DNA of 64,000 bases from JACOTV01 sp964579395 (lineage in GTDB: Bacteria > Patescibacteriota > Microgenomatia > UBA1406 > GWC2-37-13). Under the pieces are notes generated by a model that did not search any database, was not told where the DNA came from, and saw only the letters and a list, made by a program, of their open reading frames with translations. Every line of letters begins with the position of its first letter. Position 1 is the stretch's first letter. Shown here piece after piece: positions 25,598-32,419 of the stretch. The stretch is from positions 28,384 through 92,383 of the forward strand of contig CAZOFT010000005.1 in the NCBI GenBank assembly GCA_964579395.1, written 5' to 3'. Both the position numbers and the translations under genes were made by a program.

Positions 25598-25628
25598 AGT
25601 GCAGGGTAGGCTTTTATCGGCAATTGCA

Positions 25629-26018
25629 TCACTCAGTCGGTGGGGCAGACGGGTCCATGGCCTGCATTCGCTCGGTGGCCGCGTCAAGGCGCATCACAAA
25701 CTCACCAAACATCTCATCATCCAGCCAGCGCATGCGCGCAGCCCGCCAGTTTTGGGTATTCGGGTTTTGGAAAAAATACAAACCGCTTTCAGAATCTAAT
25801 TCATGATTCCCACTCCAGCTGCAACCACGCGGCGGAATCACCACTATGGCGCGCGGATCATCGCTCTCGGTCTTACCCATCACGACGGGGGTACGATCCT
25901 GCTGCAACAAACGCAGCAGCGCATCATCATTTACAAACGGATCACGTTGATCCAATCGGGTACTTATGGCCTCCCGGCCACGACGAACATACCCATGTCC
26001 TCGCTCAAAGATACTCAT
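25629..26018 (-). CDS. Tandem paralogue C of an unrecognised family (PPRGCSW motif)
   Basis: A 129-residue soluble protein, the most diverged of three neighbouring paralogues. Shared features are the MSIFERG start, DPFVNDDALLRLLQQDRTPVV (compare DPMxSDRALRxLVRxGRTP in the others) and VVIPPRGCSW; the His after SW is lost here (SWSGN). No domain is recognised, and there is no signal peptide or membrane helix. It has its own extended -10 at 26058-26066 with a 33-base leader. The single cysteine next to Trp in an otherwise polar protein stands out. Confidence 0.75.
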   Translation of the reverse strand: MSIFERGHGYVRRGREAISTRLDQRDPFVNDDALLRLLQQDRTPVVMGKTESDDPRAIVVIPPRGCSWSGNHELDSESGLYFFQNPNTQNWRAARMRWLDDEMFGEFVMRLDAATERMQAMDPSAPPTE

Positions 26019-26057
26019 GTGAGAAAAAAGAGAGAAACTGCTAACGGTATGACAGTC

Positions 26058-26066
26058 AGTATAGCA
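26058..26066 (-). promoter_or_regulatory. Extended -10 (TGC-TATACT) of paralogue C
   Basis: Predicted start 26051, leader about 33 bases; no clear Shine-Dalgarno in the T/C-rich leader. Confidence 0.5.
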
Positions 26067-26074
26067 GATGGTAC

Positions 26075-26473
26075 TTAGATACTGCGGTCGGAATCCATAT
26101 AGTCTTCTTCTGCAGCCACGCGATGTTTGGCTATGTCGATACGAAACTGCAACTCACGTGCAGCAACATGATCAACCACGACGGTATCTGCCGGTGCCAG
26201 CTCGCCGGTACGGCGGTGGCGAAACAGAAGCTCGCCGGTATCAGGATTGCTGGTATTGTAGGGTGAGTGCCAGCTGCAGCCACGCGGAGGAGTGCTAACC
26301 ACATGTTTCCAATCAGCCACCTGGGGTTGCTCGCCAAGTGGGGCTACAACCGGTGTACGACCGGCGCGCACCATCCGGCGCAATGCCCGGTCACTACGCA
26401 TCGGATCAAACTGTTCTCTTACTTTTTCCTGTATTCTGGTTGCGGCAAAATAGCCTTGTTCAATAATGCTCAT
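26075..26473 (-). CDS. Tandem paralogue B of an unrecognised family (PPRGCSWHS motif)
   Basis: A 132-residue protein, closest to paralogue A. Motifs in order: MSIIEQG start, EKVREQFDPMRSDRALRRMV (about 17-36), GRTPVVAPLGE, STPPRGCSWHS (about 60-70), GELLFRHRRTG, and a C-terminal helix with ARELQFRIDIAKHRVA. The central part reads as strands displaying the Cys-Trp-His motif between two helical ends. No known family or function. It has its own promoter, so the three copies are separately transcribed. Confidence 0.78.
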   Translation of the reverse strand: MSIIEQGYFAATRIQEKVREQFDPMRSDRALRRMVRAGRTPVVAPLGEQPQVADWKHVVSTPPRGCSWHSPYNTSNPDTGELLFRHRRTGELAPADTVVVDHVAARELQFRIDIAKHRVAAEEDYMDSDRSI

Positions 26474-26501
26474 AGTATGTATGGTAAATGCTATGGGCGT
26501 A

Positions 26502-26510
26502 AGTATACCA
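26502..26510 (-). promoter_or_regulatory. Extended -10 (TGG-TATACT) of paralogue B
   Basis: Predicted start 26495, leader about 22 bases. Confidence 0.5.
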
Positions 26511-26511
26511 C

Positions 26512-26904
26512 TTATCGCGTACGGGTGGTGTCACGTGTGGCGCCGGCGACGATATGGCGTGCCAGGCCGATGCGGTATTGTAGGTAGCGCGCTTCATCCA
26601 GCTCTACGATGTGGGTGGTGGCAGGTACTTGCCTGCCGGTCCGGGTGTGGGTAAACAGGTAGGCGCCGGCTTCTGAATCAAGAACGACTTCGCCGCTGTG
26701 CCAGCTGCAGCCGAGTGGAGGAGTAGTGACCAGGTATTGTTGAGCTGCCCCATCTGCGGTTTCACCTGCGGGGCGGATGTCCGGGGTGCGACCCTGGCGA
26801 ACCAGCTTACGCAGTGCCCGATCACTGACCATCGGATCCATGTGCTCTGCCACTTTTGTTTGTACATATCGGGCGATATCGTGCCCACGCTCCACCATGC
26901 TCAT
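26512..26904 (-). CDS. Tandem paralogue A of an unrecognised family (PPLGCSWHS motif)
   Basis: A 130-residue protein sharing with paralogue B the MSxxExG start, TKVAEHMDPMVSDRALRKLV, GRTPDIRP, TTPPLGCSWHS, AYLFTHTRTGRQVPA and a C-terminal helix (LQYRIGLARHIVAG). The last seven residues (RDTTRTR) are basic. The order A, B, C on one strand with separate promoters looks like tandem duplication followed by divergence, with C the most changed. Function unknown; no membrane or export signal. Confidence 0.78.
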   Translation of the reverse strand: MSMVERGHDIARYVQTKVAEHMDPMVSDRALRKLVRQGRTPDIRPAGETADGAAQQYLVTTPPLGCSWHSGEVVLDSEAGAYLFTHTRTGRQVPATTHIVELDEARYLQYRIGLARHIVAGATRDTTRTR

Positions 26905-26928
26905 AGAAAAAAAGACCGAATAAAAAAC

Positions 26929-26934
26929 AGTATA
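26929..26934 (-). promoter_or_regulatory. -10 box (TATACT) of paralogue A
   Basis: Predicted start 26922, leader about 18 bases, T-rich, no Shine-Dalgarno. Confidence 0.5.
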
Positions 26935-27011
26935 TAAAATTGTTGCTTATGAACGAGGGTTAATATGCTGACCAAGGGGTGCTAAACAAAAATGATAAAT
27001 GCTCTTTAAGA

Positions 27012-27020
27012 TGCTAGAAT
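27012..27020 (+). promoter_or_regulatory. Extended -10 (TGC-TAGAAT) of the Ldh_2 gene
   Basis: Predicted start 27027, seven bases before ATG 27034. Confidence 0.5.
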
Positions 27021-27033
27021 CTAACTTGTATTT

Positions 27034-28050
27034 ATGAAAATCAAAATAGACGATCTAAAACAAAAAGTTCACAGCTATCTTAGGCTGAGCGGATTAGATG
27101 AGAGTGATTGCAGTGTATTTGCTGGTCTTATTGTTGAGCAAGAAATGATAGGAAACCAATTTAGTCCAATTGGTGAACTTGCAGGCAAGCACACGAGATT
27201 GTTTGGTAACACCAAAAATAGTAAGGAAGAAGTTGTTTCTGAAAAGCCGGCGCTGACACTTCTCAAAGGTAATGGTAGGTTGGCTCCATTGATTACGGCC
27301 GACCATTTAGATGGGGTGGTTGCAAAGGCAAAGTCCCAAGGAATCTATGCGCTAGGGATATATGACAGCACGTACAATGACTTCTTCGATATTTTTTGTC
27401 GTAGAATCGCTGAACAAAATTGTGTTTCTATAATCGTGGAAAACGGTGGTCCACAAGGCGTAGTTCCTTTTGGTGGGAGAAAAGATGTGACAGGGACGAA
27501 CCCTATTGCATATGGTATCCCAACAAACAAATATCCAATGATTTTTGACGCTGCGACTGCCATGCACGCATACGGAAGAATTAGACAAGCAAAAGAAAAT
27601 AATGAAACACTACCTGAGAACGCTTATGTAGATAAAGAAGGAAATGTGACTACCGATCCGAATGTCGCATATGCAGTTTTACCTTTTGGAGGGTTTAAAG
27701 GATATGCGATCAATCTCTTGATTGATGTGTTAAGCGGCGCATTAGTTAGAGGAAAAAGTGGGTTAGATATGCCGCTTGAGTCTCCCGATCGACATATAGG
27801 AACATTGCTCATTGTCATCGATCCGGCAGCATTTGGAGATATAGAAGATTTTAAGCAAACCACTACAAAACTAGCTGATGATCTATTAGCAGTCCCGCCT
27901 GTAAATCCAGATCAACCTGTAAAAGTACCGGGTTTTAGAGGTGGCAAAAGACTGGAAAAATTCAATAGAGAAGGTGTTATGGAAATTGAAGATAAGGAGT
28001 GGGAAAAATTTGAAGCGGCTCTTAGGAAATTTCAGGTGATAAATGAGTAA
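27034..28050 (+). CDS. Malate/L-lactate dehydrogenase family oxidoreductase (Ldh_2)
   Basis: A 338-residue member of the Ldh_2/MDH2 family, which uses NAD(P)H on 2-oxo or 2-hydroxy acids (malate, lactate, ureidoglycolate, 2,3-diketogulonate). Recognisable parts are the N-terminal helical region, VENGGPQGVVPFGGRKDVTGTNPIAYGIP (family signature, residues about 135-163), and FGGFKGYAINLLIDVLSGAL. The exact substrate cannot be read. Its codons and base composition are clearly more AT-rich than neighbours (many AAA, GAA, AAT, TTA), which points to recent transfer. It stands alone between two minus-strand genes. Confidence 0.87.
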   Translation: MKIKIDDLKQKVHSYLRLSGLDESDCSVFAGLIVEQEMIGNQFSPIGELAGKHTRLFGNTKNSKEEVVSEKPALTLLKGNGRLAPLITADHLDGVVAKAKSQGIYALGIYDSTYNDFFDIFCRRIAEQNCVSIIVENGGPQGVVPFGGRKDVTGTNPIAYGIPTNKYPMIFDAATAMHAYGRIRQAKENNETLPENAYVDKEGNVTTDPNVAYAVLPFGGFKGYAINLLIDVLSGALVRGKSGLDMPLESPDRHIGTLLIVIDPAAFGDIEDFKQTTTKLADDLLAVPPVNPDQPVKVPGFRGGKRLEKFNREGVMEIEDKEWEKFEAALRKFQVINE

Positions 28051-28070
28051 AAAGCTTGATTAGAGTTGGG

Positions 28071-28358
28071 TTAAGTTTGGAGATCTATTCCACCAAGTGT
28101 TCGCTTTAATGACTGTCGCAATTGTTCACGACCAAACCCACTTTTGAGAAAGACTTCTCTTGCGCGCGCATCTTCCTCGTTGATGTAGTAGTCGTAATGA
28201 ATAAGCGTAAGTGGGCGTCTGTGTGCGGTTGATTTCACTTCGCCGCGTGCGTGCGCCGACAAACGATTGCGCAAATTAGTAGAAAATCCAGTGTACAAGC
28301 GTTTATCCTTCTGGCTAAGCAAGGTGTAAACGTAATAGTGACGGCGATCTTGTGACAT
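28071..28358 (-). CDS. Single-domain GIY-YIG nuclease-family protein
   Basis: A 95-residue protein that is essentially one GIY-YIG domain: the two motifs appear as YVY (about residues 9-11) and YTG (22-24), the catalytic arginine in NLRNRLSAH (about 30) and the glutamate in INEEDARAREVFLK. Such stand-alone proteins (YhbQ/UvrC-like) are common and often multicopy in CPR genomes; their job is unknown, with DNA repair or mobile-element roles proposed. A perfect 15-base palindrome abuts the start codon, two related ones lie further upstream, and a -10 box at 28377-28382 would start the RNA inside the first palindrome. Confidence 0.85.
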   Translation of the reverse strand: MSQDRRHYYVYTLLSQKDKRLYTGFSTNLRNRLSAHARGEVKSTAHRRPLTLIHYDYYINEEDARAREVFLKSGFGREQLRQSLKRTLGGIDLQT

Positions 28359-28359
28359 A

Positions 28360-28374
28360 GCAAGTCAAACTTGC
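28360..28374. repeat. Palindrome 1 of 3 (GCAAGT-CAA-ACTTGC)
   Basis: Perfect 6-bp arms with a 3-base loop, core AGTCAAACT. It begins one base before the GIY-YIG start codon and covers the predicted transcript start, so it could be an operator or an mRNA hairpin. Confidence 0.7.
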
Positions 28375-28376
28375 AA

Positions 28377-28382
28377 ATTATA
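28377..28382 (-). promoter_or_regulatory. -10 box (TATAAT) of the GIY-YIG gene
   Basis: Perfect TATAAT on the minus strand; predicted start 28370, inside palindrome 1, 12 bases before the ATG. Confidence 0.5.
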
Positions 28383-28395
28383 TATACAAAACTGT

Positions 28396-28412
28396 GCCAA
28401 GTCAGACTTGGC
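28396..28412. repeat. Palindrome 2 of 3 (GCCAAGT-CAG-ACTTGGC)
   Basis: Perfect 7-bp arms with a 3-base loop, core AGTCAGACT. Its centre is 37 bp from that of palindrome 1 and it lies at about the -35 region of the GIY-YIG promoter. Confidence 0.7.
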
Positions 28413-28430
28413 CTTCGTCAAACCCGCGAA

Positions 28431-28445
28431 CCGAGTTTGACTCGG
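28431..28445. repeat. Palindrome 3 of 3 (CCGAGT-TTG-ACTCGG)
   Basis: Perfect 6-bp arms with a 3-base loop. The core AGTTTGACT is the reverse complement of the core of palindrome 1. It ends one base from the tRNA-Gly 3' end. Confidence 0.7.
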
Positions 28446-28446
28446 G

Positions 28447-28517
28447 AGCGGGATACGGGAATCGAACCCGTATCTCATCCTTGGGAAGGATGCATACTAC
28501 CACTGTACTAATCCCGC
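28447..28517 (-). tRNA. tRNA-Gly (anticodon CCC)
   Basis: A 71-base cloverleaf without encoded CCA: acceptor GCGGGAT/ATCCCGC, D stem GTAC/GTAT, anticodon stem CATCC/GGATG with loop TTCCCAA, T arm ACGGG-TTCGATT-CCCGT and discriminator T, usual for bacterial tRNA-Gly. The anticodon CCC reads GGG. A palindrome follows its 3' end directly. Confidence 0.93.
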
Positions 28518-28573
28518 TTCATATGAGGTAGAAGTGAGTTCATTATACCATGGCAATATCTGCGTGGCTGAGT

Positions 28574-28602
28574 TTGCATGTAGACTCGCAAATTGATATA
28601 CT
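28574..28602 (+). promoter_or_regulatory. Promoter of the gene at 28638
   Basis: TTGCAT (28574-28579), a 17-bp spacer and TATACT (28597-28602) predict a start near 28609 and a 29-base leader that contains the small hairpin GCTGT-T-ACAGC. Confidence 0.45.
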
Positions 28603-28637
28603 TGGATCTGTATTTACGCTGTTACAGCAAGCTTTTT

Positions 28638-29189
28638 ATGAACGTTTATTTTACCGGTTCCATCACTTCACACGACGCCAACCGTGCCCACTATGAGCAG
28701 ATCGTCAGCAGTCTTCGCCGCATGGGTCATGAAGTTATTGCAGATCATATTCTGAATATGACCGAGGAGCGTGTGGAGCAAAAGCCGCGAGGCGAGCGTC
28801 TCAGCTTTAATCGACAGGTAGAGGAGTGGATCCAGTCGTGCAATTGTGTGATCGCCGAGACTTCTGTGCCTAGTGTGAGCGTGGGGTATGAGATTGCTAT
28901 GGCAGCGCGCATCGGGGTGCCGGTACTCATCTTGCATCGCACCGGTGGCGGACCGTCGCTTCTGACGCATCACAAAAACGAACAGATTCTGGTGGAAAAG
29001 TACAACAGCCACACCATCAACACGATCCTTGAAGACTTTATGGCGTACGTCAAAGACAGTCGCGACATCAAGTTTACCTTTTACCTCTCACACAAGTACG
29101 CTATGTATCTGGACGAGCAAGCCAAAAAACGCCAGATGTCCAAATCGGCCTATCTCCGCTGGCTAATCCAGCAAGACATGCAGGAATAG
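28638..29189 (+). CDS. Nucleoside 2-deoxyribosyltransferase-like domain fused to a possible ribbon-helix-helix tail
   Basis: The 183-residue protein starts YFTGSITSHD, has QSCNCVIAETSVPSVSVGYEIAMAARIGVPVLIL (an alpha/beta nucleotide-binding core with the catalytic Glu of the deoxyribosyltransferase/TIR-like/LOG superfamily in GYE), then a C-terminal tail of about 45 residues (IKFTFYLSHKYAMYLDEQA...SKSAYLRWLI) that looks like a ribbon-helix-helix DNA-binding unit. That pairing suggests a sensor or regulator of nucleotides rather than a salvage enzyme. ATG 28638 is chosen since homology begins there. A terminator-like hairpin lies 70 bases downstream. Confidence 0.72.
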   Translation: MNVYFTGSITSHDANRAHYEQIVSSLRRMGHEVIADHILNMTEERVEQKPRGERLSFNRQVEEWIQSCNCVIAETSVPSVSVGYEIAMAARIGVPVLILHRTGGGPSLLTHHKNEQILVEKYNSHTINTILEDFMAYVKDSRDIKFTFYLSHKYAMYLDEQAKKRQMSKSAYLRWLIQQDMQE

Positions 29190-29243
29190 CTTTCTTTCTC
29201 ACATACGGAATAGTGCCGTATATTTGTTTGAACATATCAGGAC

Positions 29244-29249
29244 TACAAT
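29244..29249 (+). promoter_or_regulatory. Possible -10 (TACAAT) for the APC permease gene
   Basis: Would start transcription near 29256, immediately before the hairpin at 29259-29294, giving a 64-base leader. Confidence 0.3.
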
Positions 29250-29258
29250 TGATTTTCT

Positions 29259-29300
29259 AAAAAGTCTGCCGGCAACAGAGCTGGTGGGCTTTTTCTTTTT
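29259..29300 (+). terminator. Terminator-like hairpin followed by T-run
   Basis: Arms 29259-29273 and 29280-29294 pair over 15 positions (four G-U wobbles) with a 6-base loop, and a further CTTTTT follows. It can end transcription of the gene finishing at 29189, or act as an attenuator in the leader of the permease gene. Confidence 0.5.
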
Positions 29301-29319
29301 TACCAAATTCAACACCACC

Positions 29320-31068
29320 ATGTCCACCCCCCACAAAACCGAGCATGTCAAGCTCAGCCAATGGTTTGCGACAGCAATCTGCGGCAATGATATTTTGAGT
29401 TCGTCATTATATGTTTCTGGTATTGCTGTGTTGTTTGCAGGTGTATATGCGCCTCTCGTGCTTCTCGCAATTGGATTTGTGCTGTTTTTGTATAAAAAAG
29501 TCTATACCGAAGTGGTAGAAGCGCTCCCGATCAACGGCGGCGCGTACAACTGTCTTCTGAATGGTACGTCAAAAATCATCGCGGCAATTGCCGGCGTGAT
29601 GACATTTCTTTCATATATTGCGACCGCGGTTATCTCAGCCAAAGTCGCGATTGAGTATGTGCACACAGTGTTTCCGCTTCCGGTAATCCCAGTCACCATC
29701 GCACTTTTATTTGTGTTTGCGATGCTTGTCATATCTGGGCTTAAAGACTCAGCCAATGTGGCACTTGGCATTTTTATATTTCATATTGTGTCGCTGATTT
29801 CGTTTGTGGCACTTGGGGCGCTGCATTACTTCGGCGGCAATTCGCTTTTGGCAGCCAATTTGACCCAGACGGATATCATTATCGCCAATAAAGGCGGCAT
29901 TCTCACGGCACTCTACCTGGCGTTTTCCGCATCACTTCTGGGAGTATCTGGGTTTGAAAGCTCCGCAAACTTTGTGGAAGAACAGAAGCAAGGAGTATTT
30001 CGTAAGACCCTTCGCAACATGCTTATCGGTGTTGCCGTATTCAATCCGCTTATTGCGCTTGTGGTGGTCAACAGCATGCCGTATGCAGAGATTGTGGCAG
30101 CCAAAGACTTTTTGTTATCGGATGCGGCGCGTGTGATTGGTGGTGAAGCGTATCGTTATGTGATTGTGGCTGACGCCTTCTTGGTCCTTTCCGGTGCAGT
30201 GCTCACCTCATTTGTCGGTGTGTCAGGACTCTTGTCGCGTATGGCAGGCGATAGCTGTCTGCCAAGCTTTTTAGGAATCATGAATAAAAAGGGTTCGTAT
30301 CCACGCATTATTCTGCTCTTTTTTGCCCTCTGTAGCTCGATTCTCATCGCCACAGGCGGTGATCTGTTGTCGTTGGCAGGAGTATATACTATCGCATTTT
30401 TGGGTGTCATGAGCTTGTTTGCCTTTGGGAATCTGATTCTCAAAGAAACACGCACTGAACTGAAGCGCACGTATACCGCTCCAATACTAGCAGTGATCTT
30501 GGCATTTGTTGCAACGTTCTTCGGAATCTTAGGGAATATCCGTATCGACAAGCAGAATCTGATTTTCTTTGAGTTGTATTTTATTCCGTCCATTATGATC
30601 GTTATGAGCATAATCTACATGGATTACATTATGCGGTTTATGCTTCGCACCACACGCCGCTTTCCGCGCATCAACCAGTATATTCGGGATCACTTTGACG
30701 ATGTGACTGAAGGACGATTTGTGGTGTTTGTCCACCATAGTCATCGACTCTTTCAGGCGCTCAACTATATTAATCGTAACGAGACGGGATGGAAGATTCA
30801 GCTCATTACGTGTCGAAGCAGTGAGGGAAAGAAAAAAGACAGTACCTATCAGGAAGTGAAGGCTTTGTTGCCAAAGCTCAAAGAAGCAGGAGTCTATCCG
30901 CACTTTGATATCAAAGTCGATTATGTCGACAAGGAGTTTGGCCCAGAGATTATTGATTATGTGGCAGAGAAATACAAGATTCGCCACAATCGTATGATGA
31001 TCGGGTCTATTCACAATACGCATCCGTTTGAATACTCCGACCTCGGAGGTGTGCGCATCATTTTCTAA
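29320..31068 (+). CDS. APC-superfamily amino acid permease with C-terminal soluble domain
   Basis: A 582-residue transporter: about twelve membrane helices in the first 430 residues, with the APC-type first helix (FATAICGNDILSSSLYVSG) and INGGAYNCLLNGTSK in the following loop, then a cytoplasmic domain of about 140 residues (VFVHHSHRLFQALNYI..., ending GGVRIIF) that resembles a universal-stress-protein fold. The substrate is likely an amino acid or polyamine, needed by an auxotrophic organism. The start at 29320 is chosen because the frame upstream crosses a terminator-like hairpin. No Shine-Dalgarno is visible. Confidence 0.85.
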   Translation: MSTPHKTEHVKLSQWFATAICGNDILSSSLYVSGIAVLFAGVYAPLVLLAIGFVLFLYKKVYTEVVEALPINGGAYNCLLNGTSKIIAAIAGVMTFLSYIATAVISAKVAIEYVHTVFPLPVIPVTIALLFVFAMLVISGLKDSANVALGIFIFHIVSLISFVALGALHYFGGNSLLAANLTQTDIIIANKGGILTALYLAFSASLLGVSGFESSANFVEEQKQGVFRKTLRNMLIGVAVFNPLIALVVVNSMPYAEIVAAKDFLLSDAARVIGGEAYRYVIVADAFLVLSGAVLTSFVGVSGLLSRMAGDSCLPSFLGIMNKKGSYPRIILLFFALCSSILIATGGDLLSLAGVYTIAFLGVMSLFAFGNLILKETRTELKRTYTAPILAVILAFVATFFGILGNIRIDKQNLIFFELYFIPSIMIVMSIIYMDYIMRFMLRTTRRFPRINQYIRDHFDDVTEGRFVVFVHHSHRLFQALNYINRNETGWKIQLITCRSSEGKKKDSTYQEVKALLPKLKEAGVYPHFDIKVDYVDKEFGPEIIDYVAEKYKIRHNRMMIGSIHNTHPFEYSDLGGVRIIF

Positions 31069-31269
31069 TCAGGGTACGATAGTGAAGAAGCTGACCAGTG
31101 TCGTAGAGTCGTGGTATGGCTCGAAGCGCTTTGTCTACAACACCAGTCCTCCTTCACAAAGTTCACTTTTTGTGTTGAGATTCCCCAAGAAATCTTCCAC
31201 AAAATGGGAGAGCTTTTGTTGCTGGCAGCACATTGTACAGGGAGAATACGGTGCACAAAAGTATTTCTT
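31069..31269. other. 201-bp gap with no convincing gene
   Basis: This lies between the permease and the convergent O-antigen ligase gene. A plus-strand frame from GTG 31081 runs to 31360 but overlaps the ligase gene and resembles nothing I know. It may be a decayed gene remnant. No clear terminator is seen. Confidence 0.4.
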
Positions 31270-32415
31270 TTACGTATTCTTCGGCGCTCCGGCAAGAAGG
31301 ATAAGACTCAGCATCAGCAGTACGGGGGGCAATAAGAGAATATTGTCAGTCATGCTATAGACACTGATAAATACCAAGTATGGTCGCAAGTACGGTACGG
31401 TCTGCCACAAAGTCCCCAGCATCCCCAAGACCACCATCAGTCCCACGATCCCGAGCGTTACTGCAACCATGAGAAAACTGTTATGAAAGGACGCACCCGC
31501 ATGGTCGTATCCTTCTATATGTATACGTTTCACAAAACCGGTCGATTTGTAGTCGCGAATATGATTGTAGCCGATACCCAGTATCGGATTGTTGTGCCAG
31601 ATGCGATAGCCTTCGCGCCAGTCGCGCATGCGTGATTCGATGGTCGAAGTACGAAGCAGCTTGCCCGCTTCACCTTGTGGTTTGGGTGCAGCAATCAGCA
31701 CGATGGCACAAAGCACCGCCACTGCCGCAAGTGTTCGGAGTGCTTTCCAGGAACTCAGAAGCCATAGCGATGCAATAAAAAGCGCTATATACGCACCGCG
31801 CGCATAGGTCAGCAAAAACAACCCAAGAAGAGCAGCCGCGATCAGGCGATGGTAGGGGGTGTGTTTGGCGCAAACTATATAGATCAGGCTCATCCCCAAG
31901 AGTGCAGCGGTAACGGAGCTGTCCAGAAAGCTTCCTACGATGCGATAGCGATGCGGGTCCCATCCGGCACTTTTGAGTATGGCCAAGTCAGGAAGGGTAC
32001 CGAATTGCAACAGGCAACCGACAATCAAGAAGATGATGATATACCGAATGAGTGTTTCAGCTTGGGAATGATGAGTACTGAGTGATGCGGCACATGCTAA
32101 GCCAACCACATAGAGTATGAGTCGCAGAGCATAGAGCGTGGCGACAAGCTGTGAAGGAAGGGAGTAGGCGGTAGCATGAAACGTAGCAGACATCCCTACT
32201 GCCAAAATCAGCAGGAGCGCTGCATACCAGAGCTGTGTATGAACGGTGGCAGATCGAAGAGCACGGCGCACGCTGAGTGCGACCCAGGCTGCCCAGGCCA
32301 CTTCAAACACGTAGACATTGATGAGTCCGCCGTAGAGTACGACTCGTGCCAATACGCCAAACGGAAGTGCCAGGGAGGCTAGTATCAGAATCCATCGGGC
32401 GAGGCGAGTATTCAT
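31270..32415 (-). CDS. O-antigen ligase/polymerase-like membrane protein (WaaL/Wzy type)
   Basis: A 381-residue protein with about ten to eleven membrane helices and the long extracytoplasmic loop typical of O-antigen ligases, containing RMRDWREGYRIWHNNPILGIGYNHIRDY and later HAGASFHNSFLMVAVTLG; the conserved Arg and His of the WzyC family are there. It joins or polymerises surface glycan chains on lipid carriers. It starts 4 bases after the glycosyltransferase gene at 32420, so the two are co-transcribed. Confidence 0.8.
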   Translation of the reverse strand: MNTRLARWILILASLALPFGVLARVVLYGGLINVYVFEVAWAAWVALSVRRALRSATVHTQLWYAALLLILAVGMSATFHATAYSLPSQLVATLYALRLILYVVGLACAASLSTHHSQAETLIRYIIIFLIVGCLLQFGTLPDLAILKSAGWDPHRYRIVGSFLDSSVTAALLGMSLIYIVCAKHTPYHRLIAAALLGLFLLTYARGAYIALFIASLWLLSSWKALRTLAAVAVLCAIVLIAAPKPQGEAGKLLRTSTIESRMRDWREGYRIWHNNPILGIGYNHIRDYKSTGFVKRIHIEGYDHAGASFHNSFLMVAVTLGIVGLMVVLGMLGTLWQTVPYLRPYLVFISVYSMTDNILLLPPVLLMLSLILLAGAPKNT

Positions 32416-32419
32416 GAAT

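Noticed and set aside
28360..28445. A CRISPR array at the repeated palindromes
   Set aside because: The three units differ in arms and orientation, spacers are only about 20 bp and unequal, and no cas genes are near.
31028..31360. A 110-codon plus-strand frame crossing from the permease into the O-antigen ligase
   Set aside because: It begins inside the permease in another frame, overlaps the ligase gene, and shows no known domain. Kept only as a possible remnant.
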